A stretch of 64,000 bases of DNA from Amazonocrinis nigriterrae CENA67 (GCF_016056305.1 NZ_JAECZC010000005.1:1-64000); one strand, 5' to 3'. Shown: positions 44,905 through 53,956, counted from the first letter of the stretch. Translations and numbers: made by a program. Notes: generated from the letters alone by a model not told the origin.

Positions 44905-45933
44905 ATGCATTCAATGGGTATTGTGAAAGGTTGGCAAAGAATACTTGCCTTGTTGATAGTAGTCTTCATGTGTATAAGTTGTAGCAAAGTTCCTTCCGTT
45001 AGCTACAATCCTTGGAAAGTCATTTCTGTGCCAACAGATGCCAAGTTGCTGGATATTGGTTTTACCGATAATCCTCAGCATGGCTTCTTAGTTGGTAGCA
45101 ATGCCACGCTTTTAGAAACAAATGACGGTGGTGATACCTGGAAACCGATATCACTGACATTGGATGAACCAAAGACTCGCTTTGATGCAGTCAGTTTTGC
45201 TGGCAAAGAAGGCTGGATTGTGGGAGAACCTTCGTTGCTGCTACATACTACTGATGAAGGTCGTTCTTGGTCGCGTATTCCCTTGAGCGAAAAGTTACCC
45301 GGTAGTCCGATCGCTATCAAAGCACTAGCTGAAAATACAGCTGAGATGGCCACAGATGTGGGAGCAATTTATAAAACCACAGATGGCGGTAAAAACTGGA
45401 AAGCCCAAGTAGAAGCAGCAGTTGGTGTGGTGCGTAACTTAAACCGTTCTGCTGATGGTAAATATGTTGCTGTATCCTCTAAAGGTAGCTTCTACTCAAC
45501 TTGGGAACCAGGACAAAATGCTTGGGTACCTCACAACCGCAATAGTTCCCGCCGTCTAGAAAATATGGGCTTCTCGCAAAATGGGCAGCTGTGGTTATTA
45601 GCACGGGGAGGTCAAATTCAGTTTAGCGACCCCAATAAACCTGATGAGTGGCAAGAGGCACAAAGTCCAGAGTTGTCTACAAGCTGGGGTTTACTGGATT
45701 TGGCATATCGCACGCCTGACGAACTTTGGATAGGTGGCGGTAGTGGGAATTTGCTGCGGAGTCCCGACGGCGGTAAAACTTGGGAAAAAGACCGTGCTGT
45801 TGAAGAAGTAGCAGCGAATTTGTACAAAATCGTGTTTTTGGAAAGCGATCGCGGTTTTATCATCGGTGATCACGGTGTATTACTGAAATACCTACCAAAA
45901 TCTGAACAAGCTTCGCAACCAGAAGCAGCTTAA
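44905..45933 (+). CDS. ycf48: photosystem II assembly factor Ycf48/HCF136
   Basis: 342 aa. Signal peptide with lipobox-like 'VVFMCISC' (about 15-27), so probably lumenal/periplasmic and lipid-anchored. Seven-bladed beta-propeller of BNR-type repeats ('LLETNDGGDTWKPISL', 'IYKTTDGGKNWKA', 'LLRSPDGGKTWEKD'). Binds precursor D1 in early PSII assembly and repair. ATG at 44905; a second at 44914 is possible. 102 bp after rubA and followed by psbE. Confidence 0.96.
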   Translation: MHSMGIVKGWQRILALLIVVFMCISCSKVPSVSYNPWKVISVPTDAKLLDIGFTDNPQHGFLVGSNATLLETNDGGDTWKPISLTLDEPKTRFDAVSFAGKEGWIVGEPSLLLHTTDEGRSWSRIPLSEKLPGSPIAIKALAENTAEMATDVGAIYKTTDGGKNWKAQVEAAVGVVRNLNRSADGKYVAVSSKGSFYSTWEPGQNAWVPHNRNSSRRLENMGFSQNGQLWLLARGGQIQFSDPNKPDEWQEAQSPELSTSWGLLDLAYRTPDELWIGGGSGNLLRSPDGGKTWEKDRAVEEVAANLYKIVFLESDRGFIIGDHGVLLKYLPKSEQASQPEAA

Positions 45934-46029
45934 TGGGGACTGGGGACTGGGGACTAGAGAAAGATTTTCTAAATACCCAATACCTAATCCCCAATACCCA
46001 GTACTGATTTCTGAGAAGGACGTTGCAAC

Positions 46030-46057
46030 TTGTAACTCTTTCTTAACTTTGTAGGAT
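46030..46057 (+). promoter_or_regulatory. psbE: possible psbE promoter
   Basis: TTGTAA at 46030-46035 and TAGGAT at 46052-46057 with 16-bp spacing, 40 bp before the psbE ATG. Only moderate matches to consensus. Confidence 0.3.
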
Positions 46058-46097
46058 AATAAACTCAATAACAATCTTTGTGAAGGTAGGGATCTAA

Positions 46098-46346
46098 ATG
46101 TCAGGTAGCACTGGAGAACGTCCGTTTTCGGACATTATTACCAGCGTTCGTTACTGGGTAATTCACAGCATCACCATTCCAGCATTATTTATTGCTGGTT
46201 GGTTATTTGTCAGCACCGGACTGGCATATGATGTTTTCGGCACACCCCGTCCCAACGAGTACTACACACAAGTACGGCAAGAACTGCCAATTGTGAAGAA
46301 CCGTTTTGAAGCTAAAAAGCAAGTTGAAGAATTTATTGGAAAGTAG
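46098..46346 (+). CDS. psbE: cytochrome b559 alpha subunit
   Basis: 82 aa, one transmembrane helix. The heme-ligating His23 lies in '[18 protein letters not shown]'. With PsbF it forms the cytochrome b559 heterodimer of the PSII core. First gene of psbEFLJ, 9 bp before psbF. Confidence 0.98.
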   Translation: MSGSTGERPFSDIITSVRYWVIHSITIPALFIAGWLFVSTGLAYDVFGTPRPNEYYTQVRQELPIVKNRFEAKKQVEEFIGK

Positions 46347-46355
46347 TTTGAAATC

Positions 46356-46493
46356 ATGACTAGCGGAAATAACATCAATCAACCAGTTACCTATCCAATT
46401 TTTACGGTTAGATGGCTTGCAGTTCACACTTTAGGTGTGCCAACTGTATTCTTCTTGGGCGCGATCGCCGCAATGCAGTTTATTCAACGCTAG
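46356..46493 (+). CDS. psbF: cytochrome b559 beta subunit
   Basis: 45 aa. Heme ligand His24 in '[17 protein letters not shown]'; one membrane helix. Standard length and ending ('AAMQFIQR'). A GGAGG Shine-Dalgarno for psbL follows its stop. Confidence 0.97.
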   Translation: MTSGNNINQPVTYPIFTVRWLAVHTLGVPTVFFLGAIAAMQFIQR

Positions 46494-46502
46494 GAGGAAC
46501 TC

Positions 46503-46622
46503 ATGGAAAGAACGCCCAATCCCAATAATCAACCGGTCGAACTCAACCGGACTTCTCTGTACCTGGGACTATTACTGGTTTTTGTTCTAGGAATTCTATT
46601 TTCCAGTTACTTCTTTAACTAA
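46503..46622 (+). CDS. psbL: photosystem II reaction center protein L
   Basis: 39 aa: '[20 protein letters not shown]' then a single helix ending 'LFSSYFFN'. Canonical length. Preceded by AGGAGG 5 bp before the ATG. Needed for PSII dimer and quinone-side function. Confidence 0.97.
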   Translation: MERTPNPNNQPVELNRTSLYLGLLLVFVLGILFSSYFFN

Positions 46623-46689
46623 CTGGAACTGTTGTCAATCTTTGTCTATTTCATCTGTGTTGATTTGTTGTTAAGGGAGGAGAAAAGCT

Positions 46690-46812
46690 GTGTCTGCTGG
46701 AAGTGGGAGAATTCCCCTGTGGGTTGTCGCTACGATCGCAGGGTTAGGTGTAATTACTGTTGTAGGCATTTTCTTCTATGGTGCTTACGCTGGAATCGGT
46801 TCTTCGATGTAA
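46690..46812 (+). CDS. psbJ: photosystem II reaction center protein J
   Basis: 40 aa from a GTG start: '[19 protein letters not shown]' then '[20 protein letters not shown]'. GGGAGG about 8 bp upstream fixes the GTG start. Canonical single-helix PsbJ and last gene of psbEFLJ. Confidence 0.97.
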   Translation: MSAGSGRIPLWVVATIAGLGVITVVGIFFYGAYAGIGSSM

Positions 46813-46879
46813 TAATTAGGCTAAACCAAACATTATTTAGTTTGGATTTCCTAGCACTTGTTTAAAAATCGACATTAAA

Positions 46880-46912
46880 AAACCGCCTGTCTCTATGAGA
46901 TAGGCGGTATTA
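46880..46912 (+). terminator. intrinsic terminator of psbEFLJ
   Basis: ACCGCCTGTCTC and GATAGGCGGT stem with a short loop, followed by ATTAATTATTTG; 70 bp after psbJ. Confidence 0.75.
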
Positions 46913-46919
46913 ATTATTT

Positions 46920-47090
46920 GTCATTAGTCAGTGGCTCCCCAACCCAGTGGCTACTCCCTTCGGTCGTGGGGGCCCCGAGTCCCCCATGAGCAACTGACGT
47001 TAGCAAAGCGGTAGCGAGCTTGCGAGTGTCACCCGAAGGGTCAGTTGTCAGTTGTTTTTTGCCACTGACCACTGACTAATAACTAATGAC
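46920..47090. repeat. mosaic intergenic repeats
   Basis: GTGGCTCCCC and GGGGGCCCCGAGTCCCCC modules, then AGCGAGCTTGCGAGTGTCAC and CCCGAAGGG (inverse of the module at 3070-3100), then GTCAGTTGTCAGTTG and ACTGACCACTGACTAATAAC units. Confidence 0.8.
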
Positions 47091-47094
47091 TACA

Positions 47095-47235
47095 TTAGGC
47101 GATATTGTCGCTTTCAATGTATACCAACAAAAACGCAAATGTCGCAATTGGCACTACCCAACCAATTATGGGAACGAAGATAGAAGGCAAGAATGAACTA
47201 TATGCCAAGATAGAAGGCAAAAATGAAGTGGCCAT
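47095..47235 (-). CDS. psaI: photosystem I reaction center subunit VIII
   Basis: 46 aa: 'MATSFLPSILAYSSFLPSIF', then 'VPIIGWVVPIATFAFLLVYI' and 'ESDNIA'. The single helix with 'IGWVVPIATFAFLLVYIE' matches PsaI of Nostoc-type cyanobacteria. A peripheral PSI subunit at the trimer/tetramer interface. The N-terminus contains an internal 30-bp duplication ('SFLPSI' twice). Convergent with psbEFLJ. Confidence 0.92.
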   Translation of the reverse strand: MATSFLPSILAYSSFLPSIFVPIIGWVVPIATFAFLLVYIESDNIA

Positions 47236-47329
47236 AGAAAAGATTCCTGTTAAATCACACTACAATTCAAGATGAGCTTACTGCAAATCATGCGAAATTT
47301 TTTAAATTCTAAAGATTTTTAACACAGAT

Positions 47330-47410
47330 GATATTGGGGATTGGGTATTGGGGATTGGGGATTGGGTATTGGGAATTATCTCCCTCATCCCCCTCATCCC
47401 CCTTATCCCC
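47330..47410. repeat. STRR cluster (GGGGATTGGGTATT; CCCCTCATC)
   Basis: GGGGATTGGGTATTGGGGAT units, then CTCATCCCCCTCATCCCCCT units directly downstream of the large gene. Confidence 0.85.
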
Positions 47411-47413
47411 TCA

Positions 47414-50400
47414 TCAAAGATCCATATCCAGTAATTCATCTAGCTGCAAATTGGGCAAATCTGGAGGAATCACAGTCCGCACTGTTGTGACTTTGTGGCT
47501 TTCTTGTTGGGTAGCCATGTCTAAAGCGATCGCTTCGAGGCGAATCTCTAAACAGCCAAAGGGAATTTTTAATTGAGTCATTGCTTCCCAACCTCCCGAA
47601 GGGTTAGGTAACAAATCTTTCAGTAAATGGGGGCCGTCTAATAACCCACGAGTTTGACAATCCTCAATCCATAACTTGATTGCAACTTGTGAGGAAATCT
47701 CAGGTAGTTCTACGCGTACTCTGACAGATTCACCTGCAATTAGCTCACTGTCGGGGACATGTAGTTGCGGAATTGGCAAAGGCTCAATGATTGCTGCACT
47801 CAGAGGTAGCGAACCAGATAAATCTGATATTGGTTCCTCTGGTTGCTCCTTTTCTTCAGTCAGATAGCTCTCAGGCGCGTCCACCTGAAATTCACTTTCT
47901 GTATCATCTACAACAATTTCTTGTGCTAACCAAGCTGGTGTTTTTATATGAGGAGCAGGTGGTGGTGGTGGTGGAAGCATTGACAAGGAGGAAGAAGACA
48001 CAGGAAGTGAAAATTCCTCAGTATCTTGCTTCGTATACTCTTCAATAACTGCTTCTTCAACGATGCGATCGCCTAATCCAGAGTCGCCATCAACTAAACT
48101 CTCCCCCAGCACCGCAGTTTCTTTGGCTTGGTTTTCCTCGTCGGAACTGCTGTCTGTTTCCGTATAGTCTGAAGTGTCCGCACGTCCTTGTAAACTTATC
48201 TCCTCTGCTTCTACCGCATTCAAATCTGTCTCCATTTCCGTTTCTGGATTCAGGTTTAATAGCAAATTCACATCAACAGCAGCCTGTTTGTCAGGCGGAG
48301 TTTGATGTTCTACAACATCAGTAGCTTTGCCTTGGCGTTGCAAATAGATGGATTCAGGTAGGGAATATCCTTGGCTTTGCATCCACTTCCTGATTAAGGG
48401 AGATGGGGTAACTTCCAAAGTCGGTGGTGCTAGGGCGACTTCTGGTTTAGTGTCATCTATTAATTCCAAAGTCGGTGGTGCTAGGGCGACTTCTGGTTTA
48501 GTGTCATCTATTAATTCCAAAGTCAGTGATTCTACTGTGACTTCTGGTACAGTGTCATCTTGTGATTGTCCATCACTGAGTATTAATTCAAATGTATTTA
48601 CATACTCATCTACTGTCGTGTCTATCTGCGGTGAGTCTTCAGTAGTCTGAGATTCCAACCCATCTGATGAACTTAATGTATTATTTTCTACTTTTGGGTT
48701 GTCAGCCAAGGCCTTAAGAGGTTTCAAATATGGAAAAGTGTTGAGTAAATGCGATCGATGAGGTTTAATAACAAGCTGCTCTAAGTTAATGGGGGCTACG
48801 GGGGTGATGTGTTTATTTGTTACAGACTCTGACTGTAAATGAGATTTTGTGACTTCAGTATTTTTAACTTTAGAATTAGTTATATAGGCACTCAGCGGCG
48901 AGTCCAGAGACTTGGCTTTGGTAATTTCGCTTGTAGGCAACTTCGGCAACTGTGGCGATCGCGAATCTCCTGATTTATTGAGTTTAGATACCCGAACACC
49001 TGCTGGTTTTAGAACTGCTGGGTTGGTTGGCAATGTTAGGGGCTTGTTTGGCAATGAATCGCTAAACTGAGACTGGTTTGTTTTTGCGGTTTTGACCAGA
49101 TTGAAAAGTTCTAAATCAAGACTAATAGATGTTTCTGGCTCTTCAGCATCGACAATCGGTGATCCGCTAGAGTCATCTAGTAAGTCTGGTTGACTAGATT
49201 TTTCTAACGCTGTGATTGCCAATAATTCTGTGACATCAGCTGTAATTGTGAAAGATTGGCTAGCTAACAGTATTACTTCAGCACCATCGACCAGTGCGCC
49301 CCACAAATTGATGTCTGCCAAAATTAACTTCGATTCACAATCAGCAGGAATATCAATTGAGGAGTTGATCGTCAAGGGTAGCAACTGATCTGGTAAAGGT
49401 TGCCGTACTTGAGTCAATATTCCTGATTTCAGGGGTGAACGGAGTTCAATTCGTAGTTCCAGTCTATGAAGACTTTCTGCATATGATGGACTCTCCAAAT
49501 CAGTTTTTTCTTGTAGCTCCACGCGCCCATTAATGGTGAGTGCTTGCCCCCAACGAGCAATATAATTTTCTTGATCTAAGGTCAGTACAAGTGGAGGTGG
49601 TGATTGTATGACAAAAGAATCCTCAGCCTTTTCATCCTCCAGCAATGGTTCAGAGATTGGTAAAGCTAAATCTATTAAATTTTGTAAAATCTGCTCTGTC
49701 GTTTCCCCTTTGATCCAGGCTGGGCTAATGGGATAATCAATAACAGTTTCTTGCTGTTCGTTAATTAGTACAGTGGTCTCAATGCTGCTTTGTATGGTAA
49801 CTAGTTCTGTTTTACTCCAAACTGGGCTAACAGGCTGATCAATAACAGCTTCTTGTTGTTCGTCGTCAGTTGGTAAATTACTGCTATCAGCATTGCTTTG
49901 TATGGTAACTAGTTCTGTTTTGCTCCAAACTGGGCTAACAGGCTGATCAATAATTGCCTCTTGCTGTTCGTCAGTTGGTACAGTGGTCTCAGTGCTGCTT
50001 TGTACGGTAACTAGTTCTGTTTTGCTCCAAACTGGGCTAACAGGTTGATCAATAACTGCCTCTTGCTGTTCTTCAGTTGGTAAATTACTAGTATCAGCGT
50101 TGCTTTGTATGGTAACTAGTTGTGTTGCTACAGCAGCAGATATCAAGTTCTTATTAGAAATAGAATCTGAGTGATCTAGTGAGTTAGATTCTACACTCTC
50201 CTCTAACCCTAACTTCCTCACTACAGGCACATCAGCTTGTTGAGACAAAACTTGCAGATTAAAGCTGTATTGCCAGGACTTGCCAAAAATGTCCGACATC
50301 AAGTCGCCAGAGCATCGTAACTCCCAAATTCCTGGCTTGAGATGAGTGAAGGGAATTACCGCCATTAATCCTTCTGAATTAGTGCGTCGCGATCGCTTTT

Positions 50401-50587
50401 GAATTCGCCGTTTTGGTGGAACTTCCTCAGTTGAAGAGTGAATCACCCGCACTTCCACATCTGTATAGGGAAGGTTAGAACGAGCCAAAACTCGATACCG
50501 ACCTTCAAAAATTTCTAAGTTTGGCGACTCCAGGACATGCCAAGAGCGATCGCCCTGTTTCTGAATCAGAAATTGCCAGTGTTCCAT
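47414..50587 (-). CDS. large repeat-rich cyanobacterial protein of unknown function
   Basis: 1057 aa from ATG 50587 ('MEHWQFLIQKQGDRSWHVLE'); seven more codons upstream are possible. The N-terminal about 120 residues look like a beta-rich Ig-like module ('GRYRVLARSNLPYTDVEVRV', 'LKPGIWELRCSGD'), and a related module ('GESVRVRVELPEISSQVAIK') recurs near the C-terminus. Between them is a long acidic, Ser/Thr/Pro/Glu-rich, probably disordered region with two repeat sets (48417-48570 and 49740-50130) and a poly-Pro stretch ('SMLPPPPPPAPH'). No signal peptide, transmembrane or catalytic motif. Possibly a scaffold. Confidence 0.8.
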   Translation of the reverse strand: MEHWQFLIQKQGDRSWHVLESPNLEIFEGRYRVLARSNLPYTDVEVRVIHSSTEEVPPKRRIQKRSRRTNSEGLMAVIPFTHLKPGIWELRCSGDLMSDIFGKSWQYSFNLQVLSQQADVPVVRKLGLEESVESNSLDHSDSISNKNLISAAVATQLVTIQSNADTSNLPTEEQQEAVIDQPVSPVWSKTELVTVQSSTETTVPTDEQQEAIIDQPVSPVWSKTELVTIQSNADSSNLPTDDEQQEAVIDQPVSPVWSKTELVTIQSSIETTVLINEQQETVIDYPISPAWIKGETTEQILQNLIDLALPISEPLLEDEKAEDSFVIQSPPPLVLTLDQENYIARWGQALTINGRVELQEKTDLESPSYAESLHRLELRIELRSPLKSGILTQVRQPLPDQLLPLTINSSIDIPADCESKLILADINLWGALVDGAEVILLASQSFTITADVTELLAITALEKSSQPDLLDDSSGSPIVDAEEPETSISLDLELFNLVKTAKTNQSQFSDSLPNKPLTLPTNPAVLKPAGVRVSKLNKSGDSRSPQLPKLPTSEITKAKSLDSPLSAYITNSKVKNTEVTKSHLQSESVTNKHITPVAPINLEQLVIKPHRSHLLNTFPYLKPLKALADNPKVENNTLSSSDGLESQTTEDSPQIDTTVDEYVNTFELILSDGQSQDDTVPEVTVESLTLELIDDTKPEVALAPPTLELIDDTKPEVALAPPTLEVTPSPLIRKWMQSQGYSLPESIYLQRQGKATDVVEHQTPPDKQAAVDVNLLLNLNPETEMETDLNAVEAEEISLQGRADTSDYTETDSSSDEENQAKETAVLGESLVDGDSGLGDRIVEEAVIEEYTKQDTEEFSLPVSSSSLSMLPPPPPPAPHIKTPAWLAQEIVVDDTESEFQVDAPESYLTEEKEQPEEPISDLSGSLPLSAAIIEPLPIPQLHVPDSELIAGESVRVRVELPEISSQVAIKLWIEDCQTRGLLDGPHLLKDLLPNPSGGWEAMTQLKIPFGCLEIRLEAIALDMATQQESHKVTTVRTVIPPDLPNLQLDELLDMDL
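48417..48570. repeat. 51-bp tandem repeat inside the large gene
   Basis: Two perfect copies of a 51-bp unit (AAAGTCGGTGGTGCTAGGGC start) and a diverged third. In protein, 17-residue units 'LELIDDTKPEVALAPPT'. The perfect identity implies very recent duplication. Confidence 0.9.
49740..50130. repeat. about 100-bp tandem repeat inside the large gene
   Basis: Four copies of a 34-38-residue unit with the core 'IDQPVSPVWSKTELVTIQS' followed by 'EEQQEA'-type segments. Nucleotide identity is high in GGTAACTAGTTCTGTTTTGC blocks. Confidence 0.85.
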
Positions 50588-50821
50588 TGTGAGTGGTGCC
50601 CAGACCAAAAAGCAGCTGAGTAATATTTTGCATTACCTTGCTTGCAAGTTTACCTCAGCAATCTGTAATTGCATCACCAAATGTAATTTTTTGATTCAGA
50701 TACTACCATAACTTGGATAAACAAGGTCAGGAGAAAGTTGTTGACCGATGACTGATGACTGATGACAGTTATCAGTCAACGCAAATAGATACAGTTAAAA
50801 ACTTGATTGTAAATCAAGCGT
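50588..50821. other. intergenic upstream of the large gene
   Basis: 234 bp, with GACTGATGACTGATGACAG units near 50747-50766. Nothing else recognised. Confidence 0.5.
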
Positions 50822-51067
50822 TTAAACACCATAGCGATTTTGATAAAAAGCCAAAATTTGTTGAACGCGTTGCTTTTTTTCTGAACTAGAGTTTGGTGGT
50901 AAAGAGATCCACAAGCCACCAATTTGGCTTTGATTGTAATCAAATTTTTGGGATGACTGGGGAATCAAATCCGCTTTTACCCCTTCGACTTGACGCAAAT
51001 GGGCTACTATCTCTCGATAGACTGCTAAGGGTAAACCAGCAAATTCAATTTTTTCCTTAGTCTCCAT
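50822..51067 (-). CDS. conserved 81-aa cyanobacterial protein
   Basis: Soluble, mixed alpha/beta: 'GLPLAVYREIVAHLRQVEGV' and 'IGGLWISLPPNSSSEKKQRV' then 'QQILAFYQNRYG'. No family name recognised. It begins 2 bp after the stop of the PilP-like lipoprotein gene, so the two are almost certainly co-transcribed. Confidence 0.65.
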   Translation of the reverse strand: METKEKIEFAGLPLAVYREIVAHLRQVEGVKADLIPQSSQKFDYNQSQIGGLWISLPPNSSSEKKQRVQQILAFYQNRYGV

Positions 51068-51069
51068 CT

Positions 51070-51939
51070 TTATGAAGCTCCAACAATAACAGAATTTGGG
51101 GGAGGTGTTGTTACCGATACAGGAGTTGTACCTGACGGTGTTGAACCAGCAGGTGCTTCTCCTACCATTTTCGCAACTTCAATACCGTATTGTTCCAGAA
51201 TTACGATCGGATTGGAACCCTGATTCATTTCAATACGTTTAATCAACACACCGTTTGCCAATCGCTGTCCTGTCTGTACATAGCGACTCGTTTGTTCATT
51301 CGGCATTTTGATAATAGCTTGGGGTTCTTTACCAATTAGAACTACACCACTGACAAACGCTGCTCTTGCTGTTTCAGGTTGTGCTGGTGGTGGTAGTACG
51401 GATACCAAAGTAGGATTGGGGACAACCTGTGGCAAAACCTTGGGTAAGACTTGAGCTAAAACAGGATTTGGTTTTAGTTTTTGAGTTTTTACCGTTGTGT
51501 TCTTAGCCACAACTGTATTGGGTGTTGGTAGTTTTCGTGCCGTCTTGAATACAGTCGGTAGGGGAGGCAACTTCGGCACTTGTTTGACAACTGTATTTGT
51601 GGGCATTTGAGGAACTGTCTGCCCGATAATTTGGGCAAACGGGTCTATGCGACCTTTTGTGACTAAAATTGCCCGTTCTGTGGGATTGGTTAGTTGAATT
51701 AAGTTAGTACTTGCGGAGTTACCTGTGGGAGCCTTCTTAGCATTAGCTACCAAGGGGTCATTAAATGATTGAGTCTTGGATGGTGGCTTTGCTACTAAAG
51801 ATTGAGTCTTTGGTGGCGACTTTGTGACTGCTGGTGGAGGCGGGACAGGATTGATTGCTTGTGGTGTTTCTTCTGAAGCACATCCAGCGATCGCCAAAAT
51901 TAAAATAGTTGCAACTGCAATTTTTGATTTTCTGCTCAT
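51070..51939 (-). CDS. lipoprotein with PilP-like C-terminal domain
   Basis: 289 aa. Lipoprotein signal 'TILILAIAGCASEE' (lipid Cys about 20). A long Pro/Lys/Thr-rich linker follows, interrupted by 'GRIDPFAQIIGQTVP', a DPF-type element like the one that ties PilP/GspC proteins to their partners. The C-terminal compact beta domain (about 200-270: 'VSGVVLIGKEPQAIIKMPNE', 'GQRLANGVLIKRIEM') resembles the PilP/GspC homology region. I infer a PilP-like periplasmic subunit linking PilN/O to PilQ; the pilMNOQ operon of this window lacks pilP. Weak but consistent signal. Confidence 0.6.
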   Translation of the reverse strand: MSRKSKIAVATILILAIAGCASEETPQAINPVPPPPAVTKSPPKTQSLVAKPPSKTQSFNDPLVANAKKAPTGNSASTNLIQLTNPTERAILVTKGRIDPFAQIIGQTVPQMPTNTVVKQVPKLPPLPTVFKTARKLPTPNTVVAKNTTVKTQKLKPNPVLAQVLPKVLPQVVPNPTLVSVLPPPAQPETARAAFVSGVVLIGKEPQAIIKMPNEQTSRYVQTGQRLANGVLIKRIEMNQGSNPIVILEQYGIEVAKMVGEAPAGSTPSGTTPVSVTTPPPNSVIVGAS

Positions 51940-52124
51940 TAGCCGTTCTCAAAAGCCATAAGAAAATTTGCTTATTTGTGTTCTGGGCGAAGACTGTTTC
52001 CTTTATAACCTAACTTTTGGGATTTCAAGGGTTATTTTTAGCACTGCTGCCTCAGAAAAAATGCGGTTTCAAATGGCTTGTGCTTAATCTAACTTTTCAC
52101 AGGAAGTACTGAAACCCTGATCAA

Positions 52125-52226
52125 GACTGGGAGTAGGGCATAGGGTGTGGTTCTTGTGGGAACTGAAGAAAGTCTTACTACACGCCACACCCTCTGACTT
52201 TTCACGGTATGTGGAAAAGTCACGTG
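52125..52226. repeat. dispersed hairpin repeat, copy A
   Basis: TAGGGTGT...CCACACCCT arms around GAAGAAAGTCTTACTACAC, ending in the palindrome TGACTTTTCACGGTATGTGG (continuing AAAAGTCA). Copy B is at 53957-54066 in the same orientation. Confidence 0.7.
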
Positions 52227-52227
52227 C

Positions 52228-53004
52228 TTAATCCTCCGTTGCACCCATGAGATTTTTCAACAAGTCCAGTCCTTTCTTGACTCTGCGGGAAACCGTGACT
52301 ACACTAATGCCTAAGTGTTCTGCTACCTGTTTTTGTGTTAAATCTTGCAAAAACACACATTCCAACACTTCACGGGTTCGCTTTTCTAGTTGAATCAATG
52401 CTTGCTGTAGACGAATTTGGTCTTCTTGGGCTAATTGAAAACTGCGGTAATGGGGATCTGGAACCAATTCTCCCAAGCTGGTAGCCCCCTCTTCACCATC
52501 CTGAACGGGGACATCTAAGCTTAAAGGAGCGCGATTGATCCATGCTAATTTGATTTCTTGCCATTCATCTGTGGAAATCAAGAGCGCTGCTGCTAATTCC
52601 GAGTCAGTAGGCTGGCGATTGTATTTTGCACGCAAAGAACGTGAAACCCCTATTGCCTGCTGTTGCAGTGCCAAATAGCGGCGAGGAATTCGTACTGTGA
52701 CACCTTTATCTCGCAGGTAGTGTTGAATTTCACCACGGATGTAGGGCATGGCAAAAGAACTAAAAGCATGTCCTTTAGAAATTTCAAATCTTTCAATAGC
52801 ACGAATTAAACCCAAACAACCAACCTGGAGCAAATCATCATAGCTTTCACGGCATTGATTCATCCAGTAGTGAGCTTCTTTTCTCACTAATCCAAAATTG
52901 AGTTTTACTAGTTGATTCCGAACAGTCTCTGAGCGAGATTGCTGATATTCTCGCAACAACTGCCAAATTTCATGCTTTAGTTCATTGGTTGCTGTGGTAG
53001 GCAT
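52228..53004 (-). CDS. sigF: RNA polymerase sigma factor, SigF/SigB type
   Basis: 258 aa from ATG 53004 ('MPTTATNELKHEIWQLLREY'); an upstream ATG adds 7 residues. Group 3 sigma with region 2 ('LVKLNFGLVRKEAHYW', 'YDDLLQVGCLGLIRAIERFE'), region 3 ('HYLRDKGVTVRIPRRYLALQ') and region 4 HTH ('TQKQVAEHLGISVVTVSRRV'). It resembles cyanobacterial SigF, which in Synechocystis controls pili and motility. This fits the adjacent PilP-like gene downstream on the same strand (about 290 bp away). Confidence 0.88.
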   Translation of the reverse strand: MPTTATNELKHEIWQLLREYQQSRSETVRNQLVKLNFGLVRKEAHYWMNQCRESYDDLLQVGCLGLIRAIERFEISKGHAFSSFAMPYIRGEIQHYLRDKGVTVRIPRRYLALQQQAIGVSRSLRAKYNRQPTDSELAAALLISTDEWQEIKLAWINRAPLSLDVPVQDGEEGATSLGELVPDPHYRSFQLAQEDQIRLQQALIQLEKRTREVLECVFLQDLTQKQVAEHLGISVVTVSRRVKKGLDLLKNLMGATED

Positions 53005-53591
53005 AGCAGCGCATTTATTTAGCAAATAACAAGTAAATTCTTCGCTTTTAAACCTAGCTAAGATTGCGTGATATTAAAGAAAGTAAATATCATGCTACAA
53101 ACCTATGATTTTCTAGGTGTAGATAATCTCTTTGATCAAAATTTACTAAGAGGCTGACAATTAGTCAAAATTTTCCTAAAAAACATGGTTATTTTGTTTT
53201 TTATTGAAATTTTGTATTGTTTGTAGCTTTTGAAAGCTGCATAGGAATAAAGTATAAAATTATTTGTTAAATTTCAAACCGCGATTGTACTTAATTTGGT
53301 TAATAAATCACAAAGTTTGCTTATCAAAAATTTGATAGAGTATCAAGAGTTAGTTGATCCGTAAAGTTACTAGAGATAAAAAATAATATTTATATAATCT
53401 TTAAAATAACTAAGTAACTAAACGCAAATCAATATAACTATTCAGGTTGCTATTGAAGGAATAAACAGTAGTAACTACAACTAATAACTATTAAAAATAT
53501 TTACTTTTCTTTATATTGTCTTATTTATTCTCAATATTCCCTATTTTCAACATATAGCAGTTTTCATGTGAGTGAAGTACGGGCTAATTGT

Positions 53592-53621
53592 AGAGGCAAT
53601 TCATCAATTGCCTTTCTACCA
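53592..53621. repeat. inverted repeat, GTAGAGGCAATT type
   Basis: GTAGAGGCAATT and AATTGCCTTTCTAC pair around CATC with one mismatch; a dispersed palindrome type common in Nostoc genomes. Confidence 0.6.
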
Positions 53622-53684
53622 TGTACACACAAGTCTCATAATTCTTGCCTGACCTGAGTAGACTGTGTTGTGAATAGAACGTCC

Positions 53685-53715
53685 TAACGCACCGAAAATC
53701 TGGGATGGTGCGTTA
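53685..53715. repeat. inverted repeat, TAACGCACC type
   Basis: TAACGCACC and GGTGCGTTA, 9-bp perfect arms around 13 nt. Confidence 0.65.
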
Positions 53716-53768
53716 GCTTACTGGCGTGGCAAGGCTAAATTAATCCAATAGAAAAATGGGTTTGATAA

Positions 53769-53803
53769 GCACTCAGCACATCCATAAGCAAAGTGCTGAG
53801 TGC
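53769..53803. repeat. 11-bp perfect inverted repeat
   Basis: GCACTCAGCAC and GTGCTGAGTGC with a 13-nt loop. No T-run; could be a structured RNA element or an operator-like site. Confidence 0.6.
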
Positions 53804-53956
53804 AATTTGCTTATGCCTTTGAGCAATCAGCACTGCCCTCAATTATGCTTCGACTGCTATAAATTGCATAATTACTCGTGTACTCCTTTTGGAGAAGGCC
53901 GTTGGTTGATGACTGACCTGACTTTTGACGGGAAATCCTAAAATCCCCGTCAAGGC

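Larger units (their letters stand above)
53005..53760. other. long AT-rich intergenic region
   Basis: About 750 bp with no credible gene. The sigF-proximal 500 bp is very AT-rich and may hold its promoter(s). The far end holds two hairpins (53592-53621 and 53685-53715). Confidence 0.55.

Noticed and set aside
53756-53941. 61-codon ORF on the plus strand
   Set aside because: Spans a perfect hairpin and runs into repeat copy B, with no RBS and no family resemblance.
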